From Thermanaerothrix solaris (GTDB lineage: Bacteria > Chloroflexota > Anaerolineae > Anaerolineales > Anaerolineaceae), in NCBI RefSeq assembly GCF_032334255.1, contig NZ_JAUHMF010000001.1:1550001-1614000 (forward strand): a stretch of 64,000 bases of DNA, written 5' to 3'. The position numbers were made by a program, and so were the translations under genes. Position 1 is the first letter of the stretch; the number at the start of each line of letters is the position of its first letter. Positions 59,048 to 64,000 of the stretch are shown here, one piece after another. The notes beneath the pieces are model-generated. The model did not search any database. It saw only the letters and a list, made by a program, of their open reading frames with translations, and had not been told where the DNA came from.

Positions 59048-59118
59048 CCGAATTTTACTATCATAAATACATGGAATTTAGCGCTTGTCTGCGAATGTAA
59101 TGTAAAGGAGTTGCGCCC

Positions 59119-59391
59119 ATGCCCCCTTTACCCTTTAATCTTCCTCCGGTACCACCCCTGCCGTTTTATATCCATCCTCTGGTGTTTTGGACCATTGTGT
59201 TGATTGTTGGCATCATTTTTGCCATTACTTTTATGCGTTTCTTATTTGCACCAGCCGAAGAGAAAAGCAGTGCTCTGGTGATTTTCATTCTAATGGTTGT
59301 GGGGGTGGCGCTGATCTACCTGGCGGCGCTGAATGCCCCGCAGATCGTCTATAAATTCAAGCGTCTAACGGCGCCCATTTTCCGCTGGTGA
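59119..59391 (+). CDS. Small two-helix membrane protein
   Basis: The 90-residue product has a Pro-rich N-terminus (PPLPFNLPPVPPLPF) and two transmembrane helices (about 22-43 and 52-72), ending in a basic stretch YKFKRLTAPIFRW. AAAGGAG lies nine bases before the ATG, so it is likely real. No family recognised. It overlaps the end of the SWIM gene on the other strand by about 27 bp. Confidence 0.65.
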   Translation: MPPLPFNLPPVPPLPFYIHPLVFWTIVLIVGIIFAITFMRFLFAPAEEKSSALVIFILMVVGVALIYLAALNAPQIVYKFKRLTAPIFRW

Positions 59392-60309
59392 GGGGGTCTC
59401 TCCGCCACCGTTGCTGTTCAGGTCGCCGTAGGCCAGGAACAGCGCCATCTGGGTGACGGCGGCATAGGTGGCTTCGAGTTGTGCGCTCAGGCTCAAGCCG
59501 GCGGCGATCTCCGGGTCGCCCAACCGTTTCAGCAGGGGTTGGGGAATGGTCGGCGCTTGCATCTGGAACGGCAGATGATCAAGGTCATCACGCAGGTTCC
59601 AAAATGTCTCCCAATCGGCATCCAGAGGTTGGGGATGCTCCCGCTTAAGGGGTGTAGGCTGCGTCGCACGCCGCACCGTCTTCGCCAGCGTTACCCCGCG
59701 CCGTTGGCGCAACTCTTCCAGGATCTGGTCCTGGCTGCGCCCCCGCATGCGGAAAAGCAGGAAGGGATCTTCATCGAAGCGTTCGCCCAGGATGTAATGG
59801 GTGGCGGCGATATGCTTGCAAGGGTTCGCCGAGTCCGGGCAAGAACACGAGGTGAAGAGGTCACCGCGGGCGATCGGGAAGAGGTTCACCCCCGCCGCGG
59901 CGAAGGCTTCTTCGATGTTTGGCGGCATCTCGCCGGCCAACAGTTGCGCCGCAAAGACGGCTTGATCGGCTAACACATCCAGTACCTTCTCCCACTGGCG
60001 CGGCGTCAGTGGGGTCAGGCGAATGGTGACTTTATAGGGACGGGGACGGGAGCCCTGCACCAGGGCTTCTATGCCGCCCTCGCGCTCTTCGATCTTCAAA
60101 ACCTGGCCGGCGCGGGCGTAGATTCGGCCGCGCTGCAGGCGGCGCAGGTCGGTGATCTGCTCCAGGGCTTGAATCCAGCGCCGTGACCACCAGTTTTTAC
60201 CGAACTCACCGCGCGCACTGATGGCTTTGATGCCGCCCCTGGCTTTGCGCGGCTGCCGCGGCCCCCACGCGGTAAACTCACGATCCTTAGCGTCATGATA
60301 TTGGCTCAT
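59365..60309 (-). CDS. SWIM zinc-finger protein, partner of the SNF2 helicase
   Basis: The 314-residue product has an N-terminal GGIKAISARGEFGKNWWSRRWI, a central helical section and a SWIM zinc finger at about 153-178 (SCSCPDSANPCKHIAATHYIL, a CxC-x7-CxH pattern). SWIM fingers bind DNA or protein. The gene overlaps the SNF2 helicase gene by 17 bp, an arrangement repeated in many bacteria, so they probably act together. Role in DNA repair, transcription or chromosome upkeep is not settled. Confidence 0.9.
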   Translation of the reverse strand: MSQYHDAKDREFTAWGPRQPRKARGGIKAISARGEFGKNWWSRRWIQALEQITDLRRLQRGRIYARAGQVLKIEEREGGIEALVQGSRPRPYKVTIRLTPLTPRQWEKVLDVLADQAVFAAQLLAGEMPPNIEEAFAAAGVNLFPIARGDLFTSCSCPDSANPCKHIAATHYILGERFDEDPFLLFRMRGRSQDQILEELRQRRGVTLAKTVRRATQPTPLKREHPQPLDADWETFWNLRDDLDHLPFQMQAPTIPQPLLKRLGDPEIAAGLSLSAQLEATYAAVTQMALFLAYGDLNSNGGGETPSPAENGRR

Positions 60310-63300
60310 ACGTGGCTTTCCCCTGCGGGCGTAACATCACCAGATCACGCAACTGCTCGTTGCTCAATTCGGTCAACCAGGACTCATCCTCGCCGATGAT
60401 GGATTGGGCCAGGCCCACCTTGGATTCGATCAGGTCATCAATCCGTTCTTCCAGCGTACCCTGGGTGATCAGTTTATGCACCTGGACGTTGCGCGTCTGT
60501 CCAATGCGGAAGGCACGGTCGGTGGCTTGGTTTTCCACCGCCGGGTTCCACCAGCGATCAAAGTGGAAGACATAGGTGGCACGGGTGAGGTTCAACCCCA
60601 ACCCACCCGCTTTGAGTGAGAGGATGAATACCGGTGGGCTGTGGTCATCCTCTTGAAACCGGCGTACCATCTGCTCGCGCTGGCGCGGCGGTGTGCCACC
60701 GTGCAGGAAGTAGACCGGAACGTTCAGGTGGAGAGGGATTGCCTGGGCCAGCAGTTCACCCATCTCGGCAAATTGGGTGAAGACCAGCGCACGGTCGCCA
60801 GCGGCGATCACCTCATCCAGCATCTCAATCAGGCGGTTCAGTTTGCCACTGCGCCCGTTCAACATGGCACCATCTCGATGGGGATCCAGCGGCTGGTGCA
60901 GGAACTGGGCAGGGTGATTGCAGACCTGCTTCAATTGGGTGATCATGCTCAGGATCAGGCCGCGTCGTTGCATGCCCTCACTTTCCTCGATCCGTGCCAG
61001 GGTCTGGTCCACCACCGCTTGGTAGAGGGTAGCTTGCTCCTCGCTGAGGGTGCAGTACTGCTTAATCTCGATCTTCTCAGGCAGGTCCTGGATAACGCGG
61101 GGATCGGTCTTGACTCGGCGCAGGATGAACGGCGCCACCATGCGGCGTAGACGCTGGGTGGCCTCGGTACTACCAAAGCGCTGCACCGGCAGGACGAACT
61201 CACGGCGGAAGGTTTCCAACGACCCCAGGTAACCCGGGTTGAGGAAATGCATGATAGACCAGAGGTCATCCAAACGGTTCTCAACCGGTGTGCCGGTTAG
61301 CGCCACCCGGAATTGGGCTTTAAGGCGGCGCGCGGCCTGGCTTTGGCGCGCCGAGGGATTCTTGATATTTTGCGCCTCGTCCAGAATCACGCCAAACCAT
61401 TCTAACGATTCGAACAGGGCCTGATCCTGGCGCAGCAGGGCGTAACTGGTGACCACCATGTCCACCGTTTGGGCTGCCTGATGAAAGGCCTCATCGCGCA
61501 GGCGGTTCGGCCCTTGATGGATCAGCAGGCGCAGGGAGGGGGCAAAGCGCTCCGCCTCGCGCTGCCAGTTGGTGACTACCGACGTGGGGCACACCAACAG
61601 CACCGGGGCCGGCAACTGCCCGCACTGCTCTTTCTCGTGCAGAAGCAGTGCCAGGGTCTGGATGGTCTTGCCCAACCCCATGTCATCAGCCAAACACGCC
61701 CCCAACCCGTAGCGGCGGAGGAAGGCCAACCAGGAGAAGCCCACACGCTGATAGGGGCGCAATTCGCCGCGCAAGGAGCGTGGTGGGGGTAGTTCGCTCA
61801 GGCGCTGGGGTTCTTTAAGCCGTTCCAGCCACTCGGCCAGCCAGCCCTCTGCCTGCACGTCATCCACCGGCAAATCGTGCACCTGAGCGGTGCCCAGCGC
61901 CAGGCGGGTGGCTTCGAGCAGGGTGACCGGCGCGCTCTGGCGTTGTTTTTCCCAAAAGCGGATCGCGGCCTCGACCTGTGCGCTATCCAACAGCACCCAC
62001 TGGCCGCGTACCTGAACCAGCGGGGACTTGAGCGCCACCAGTGCCTCAAACGCCTCGCGGGTGAGGGTGGTATCCCCAAGCGCGATTTCCCACTCAAACT
62101 GCACCAGCGAGCGCAAGTCGAGCAATCCGGTTCCCGTTGAGGGCGGCTGGGCTGTGGCCGGCTTGAGGCGCACGCGCACCCCCAGGCGTGCCCCGCGCTG
62201 GTTCCACCACGGCGGGGTCAGGATGCCAAACCCGGCCTGTTCCAGAATCGGCACCACCTCGCGCAGGAAGCGATAGGCCGCTGGCGTATCCAGGCTGATG
62301 CCGGTGGGATGGCGGGCGGCCAGGCTGGTAAGAATGGGCGGGAAGAAGCGCGCGGCATAACCCAACCCCGCCAGTAGGCGCTCCTGGGGGGCGATCAGGC
62401 GGTCGCTCAGTTGGGCCAGTTCGCGCGGGGACTTGAACCAGATATCCTCGGCCGAGATGAGCAGACTGGGGTCACTGCGAGATTGGAGCAGGTAGTGCAA
62501 TTCCCAGGTGCCTTCGGCGCTGGGCTGGTCGGATGCAGGCGGGGCTTCGAGCAAAAACGCCACGCGGAAGTGCTCATCGCCGGCGACGTGCAGGTTGCGC
62601 AGCCAGGCCTGCAGGGTGCTGTGGAGGGCGCGCACCTGAGCCAGCGACGCCCGCACCATTGGATCAGGACGGAAGAGCGCTTCCAGCCAGCGATCCTGCA
62701 CCTGATCGGAGTCCGGGGGGATAAGGGGCATCTGGCTGCGCCCCCAGGTGCGCACCAGGGCATCGGTGGCATAACGGATGAAGTCATCCAACAGAGCCCG
62801 CGGCGAGGGGAAAAACGGCCGGCCGCGCGGATGAGGGCGGCGCTCAGCCCGGCACAGCGGTGGCATGGCTTGCTCCAGGCGATCCAAACGCTGGGCATCG
62901 TTGGGGCCGTCCAATACCGGCAGCCAGCGCGCCAGGTAGTGCCCACGCGGGCCGTCCGGTGGCTGTAAGGTGGGCAGGTATTTCTGCTGAGCCAGGATCT
63001 CCAGCACCAGGTTGCACACCACCTGCCAGTAGCGCGTATCGGCGCCGAGGCGGAAGACACCCGCCACGCCCTCGGCAGGGAGGGTCGTTAGAATGGTAAA
63101 CGCCTTCGCCAGTGGCAGGGTAAGGCCTGTTACCTGCCATTGGCGCAGCCGGGGCGTACTGGCCTGATCCATCTCATAAAGCGGGTGGAGCGTGGGTGAA
63201 GGCCAGGGGCGCAGATCATCCGAAGGCAGGTGCAAGACAGCGGTTGCCGGCTGGGCTTCGGACAAAGGGGTGCCTTCGCCCAGGCGCTGGCGCAGAGCCT

Positions 63301-63460
63301 CGGGCGGCACGCAAAACGGATGCGAGGGCGTCTTCACCACGGCATGGTCATCCGGTGCGGGCAAAGCGGTCAGTGCGGCGAGGTCCTCAGCCCAAAAGAG
63401 CACCTCGCCCGAGTCGGCCTGGCGTTTAGGCGGGCGCCAATGCGTATGCAGAACCCACAT
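60293..63460 (-). CDS. SNF2-family DNA translocase/helicase
   Basis: The 1055-residue protein has an N-terminal region (about 1-560) shared by bacterial SNF2 proteins of this type and a C-terminal SNF2 ATPase (about 580-1040): Walker A ADDMGLGKTIQTLALL, DEAQNIKN (motif II), GTPVENRLDDLWSIM (motif III) and the helicase half with LKAGGLGLNLTRA and DRWWNPAVENQATDRAFRIGQ. It would use ATP to move along duplex DNA and remodel bound proteins, possibly like RapA with RNA polymerase. It is paired with the SWIM protein. The window shows no linked methylase or nuclease, so a defence role is not indicated. Confidence 0.93.
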   Translation of the reverse strand: MWVLHTHWRPPKRQADSGEVLFWAEDLAALTALPAPDDHAVVKTPSHPFCVPPEALRQRLGEGTPLSEAQPATAVLHLPSDDLRPWPSPTLHPLYEMDQASTPRLRQWQVTGLTLPLAKAFTILTTLPAEGVAGVFRLGADTRYWQVVCNLVLEILAQQKYLPTLQPPDGPRGHYLARWLPVLDGPNDAQRLDRLEQAMPPLCRAERRPHPRGRPFFPSPRALLDDFIRYATDALVRTWGRSQMPLIPPDSDQVQDRWLEALFRPDPMVRASLAQVRALHSTLQAWLRNLHVAGDEHFRVAFLLEAPPASDQPSAEGTWELHYLLQSRSDPSLLISAEDIWFKSPRELAQLSDRLIAPQERLLAGLGYAARFFPPILTSLAARHPTGISLDTPAAYRFLREVVPILEQAGFGILTPPWWNQRGARLGVRVRLKPATAQPPSTGTGLLDLRSLVQFEWEIALGDTTLTREAFEALVALKSPLVQVRGQWVLLDSAQVEAAIRFWEKQRQSAPVTLLEATRLALGTAQVHDLPVDDVQAEGWLAEWLERLKEPQRLSELPPPRSLRGELRPYQRVGFSWLAFLRRYGLGACLADDMGLGKTIQTLALLLHEKEQCGQLPAPVLLVCPTSVVTNWQREAERFAPSLRLLIHQGPNRLRDEAFHQAAQTVDMVVTSYALLRQDQALFESLEWFGVILDEAQNIKNPSARQSQAARRLKAQFRVALTGTPVENRLDDLWSIMHFLNPGYLGSLETFRREFVLPVQRFGSTEATQRLRRMVAPFILRRVKTDPRVIQDLPEKIEIKQYCTLSEEQATLYQAVVDQTLARIEESEGMQRRGLILSMITQLKQVCNHPAQFLHQPLDPHRDGAMLNGRSGKLNRLIEMLDEVIAAGDRALVFTQFAEMGELLAQAIPLHLNVPVYFLHGGTPPRQREQMVRRFQEDDHSPPVFILSLKAGGLGLNLTRATYVFHFDRWWNPAVENQATDRAFRIGQTRNVQVHKLITQGTLEERIDDLIESKVGLAQSIIGEDESWLTELSNEQLRDLVMLRPQGKATYEPIS

Positions 63461-63746
63461 AAGGGTATTTGGCCATCCTTAATTGAAATCTGAAGGGGAA
63501 TAACCCACTTGAACCAATGGTGAACCTGAAACCTTAGAGGCTTATTTTTCTTCCCGGGCTTGGGGCGACCAAAACCCGGGCACTGTGCGCGAAACAAGGA
63601 TGAGGATCAATAAGTTCAATCATGCACAAGCGCAAAATAAACTCTGCGCAGGAAATTTCATTCCAGTTAGGTGTAATTATAACTCACTCTCGGCTTGTCA
63701 AGGGGGAAGGTGGTGTACAAGACGCCCAAACGGGGCCCTAAGGACC
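63461..63746. other. Non-coding gap between the SNF2 gene and the edge gene
   Basis: No coding frame is supported in these 286 bases. The stretch near 63590-63690 is clearly AT-richer than its surroundings and probably holds the minus-strand promoter of the SNF2 gene. No structured RNA recognised. Confidence 0.5.
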
Positions 63747-64000
63747 TTATTCCCACCCCAGCGGCCAGGCCCAGAGCGCGCCGCTCACCGTCAGGGCCAG
63801 CAGGTGGGAGCCGTTCCCCGTCCATACTAACCCTACCACGTCATCGCCCACTGCCAGGTCGGCCAGGCGTTTGCCATTCAAAGCCAGGATTTCGATCCGC
63901 CGCCCGACCTGCGGACGTTCAAGGTTGGGGCGGGCCAAGACTCCCCGTAGAGGCAGGTAGGCCTCATCCCCGCGCGCCGTCACCGCAGCGGGGGCATGCC
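63747..64000 (-). CDS. C-terminal end of a beta-propeller/WD40-like protein, cut by the window edge
   Basis: The frame is open to the edge of the window (reading ..HAPAAVTARGDEAYLPLRG..), so the gene continues beyond it and only its last 84 or so residues are seen. The end, VGLVWTGNGSHLLALTVSGALWAWPLG, has the strand pattern of a WD40/YVTN blade. A GTG at 63983 could look like a start but is probably internal. Function cannot be judged from this fragment. Confidence 0.6.
   Translation of the reverse strand, partial: HAPAAVTARGDEAYLPLRGVLARPNLERPQVGRRIEILALNGKRLADLAVGDDVVGLVWTGNGSHLLALTVSGALWAWPLGWE

Noticed and set aside
60293..63460. Defence island call for the SNF2/SWIM pair
   Set aside because: No methyltransferase, nuclease, phospholipase or phage-related gene lies next to it within the window; the pair alone is widespread in ordinary chromosomes.

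Overview
This window looks like a chromosomal segment of a Chloroflexota bacterium, most likely in or near the Anaerolineae. That placement is inferred from gene content and style: high GC, several secreted proteins carrying a (Y/F)LP(L/A)(V/I) motif, many Pro/Thr-rich secreted linkers, a CrtB/CrtI carotenoid set next to B12-dependent CarH-type regulators, and a Roadblock/V4R signalling operon. I saw no prophage, insertion sequence, CRISPR array or tRNA. The only RNA genes or elements I can support are one SRP RNA and one c-di-GMP-I riboswitch.

Layout. 1-2.3 kb: a nickel/cobalt ECF transporter (cbiO start, cbiQ, cbiM with a fused PDGLE domain) diverging from a Fur-family regulator; a TGCAA-rich operator overlaps the transporter -35 box. 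2.3-7.8 kb: a c-di-GMP-I riboswitch controls a secreted sortase, which converges on a 1294-residue beta-helix surface protein ending in LPPTG. 7.8-15.5 kb: a TPR/cold-shock-like protein, a DMT permease, a Tat-type L,D-transpeptidase, a zinc-ribbon/LysM membrane protein, thioredoxin reductase, a class III aminotransferase and a Crp/Fnr regulator. 15.6-21.7 kb: an unusual membrane operon (two lipoproteins, four polytopic proteins, a heme O synthase-like prenyltransferase). Its core protein has two helix-X-like GHxH motifs but no CuB histidine pair. 21.8-29.6 kb: two tandem CarH-like AdoCbl photoreceptors, an MFS permease, an SRPBCC protein and three carotenoid enzymes. 29.7-34.5 kb: diaminopropionate ammonia-lyase, a 2H phosphoesterase, a coiled-coil membrane protein, two YlbF-family proteins with a thioredoxin-like protein, and a lipoprotein. 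34.5-45.7 kb (all minus): a sugar dehydrogenase-like protein, ADP-ribosylglycohydrolase, two GT4 enzymes, SbcC, a CorC/HlyC-type protein, SbcD and a C39-like/TPR protein. 45.8-50 kb: SRP RNA, three methyltransferases including MenG/UbiE, and a GAF histidine kinase. 50-64 kb: a Trp/Gly/His-rich secreted protein, a GMC-type oxidoreductase, the Roadblock/V4R/response-regulator/GT2 operon, RsmA with a G5/3D protein, a GT-C-like membrane protein, an SNF2/SWIM pair, and a truncated beta-propeller-like gene at the edge.

How the genes may work together. The strongest candidates for undescribed biology are: (1) c-di-GMP control of a sortase beside a giant LPPTG beta-helix protein, which would couple second-messenger level to surface anchoring; (2) the 15.6-21.7 kb operon, which looks like a non-canonical heme membrane complex under a Crp/Fnr-type regulator; and (3) a pair of B12 photoreceptors of which only the second keeps the residue corresponding to the upper axial His of CarH, ahead of carotenoid genes. 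Several starts lie about 7 nt downstream of a -10 box, suggesting leaderless translation is common in this genome.
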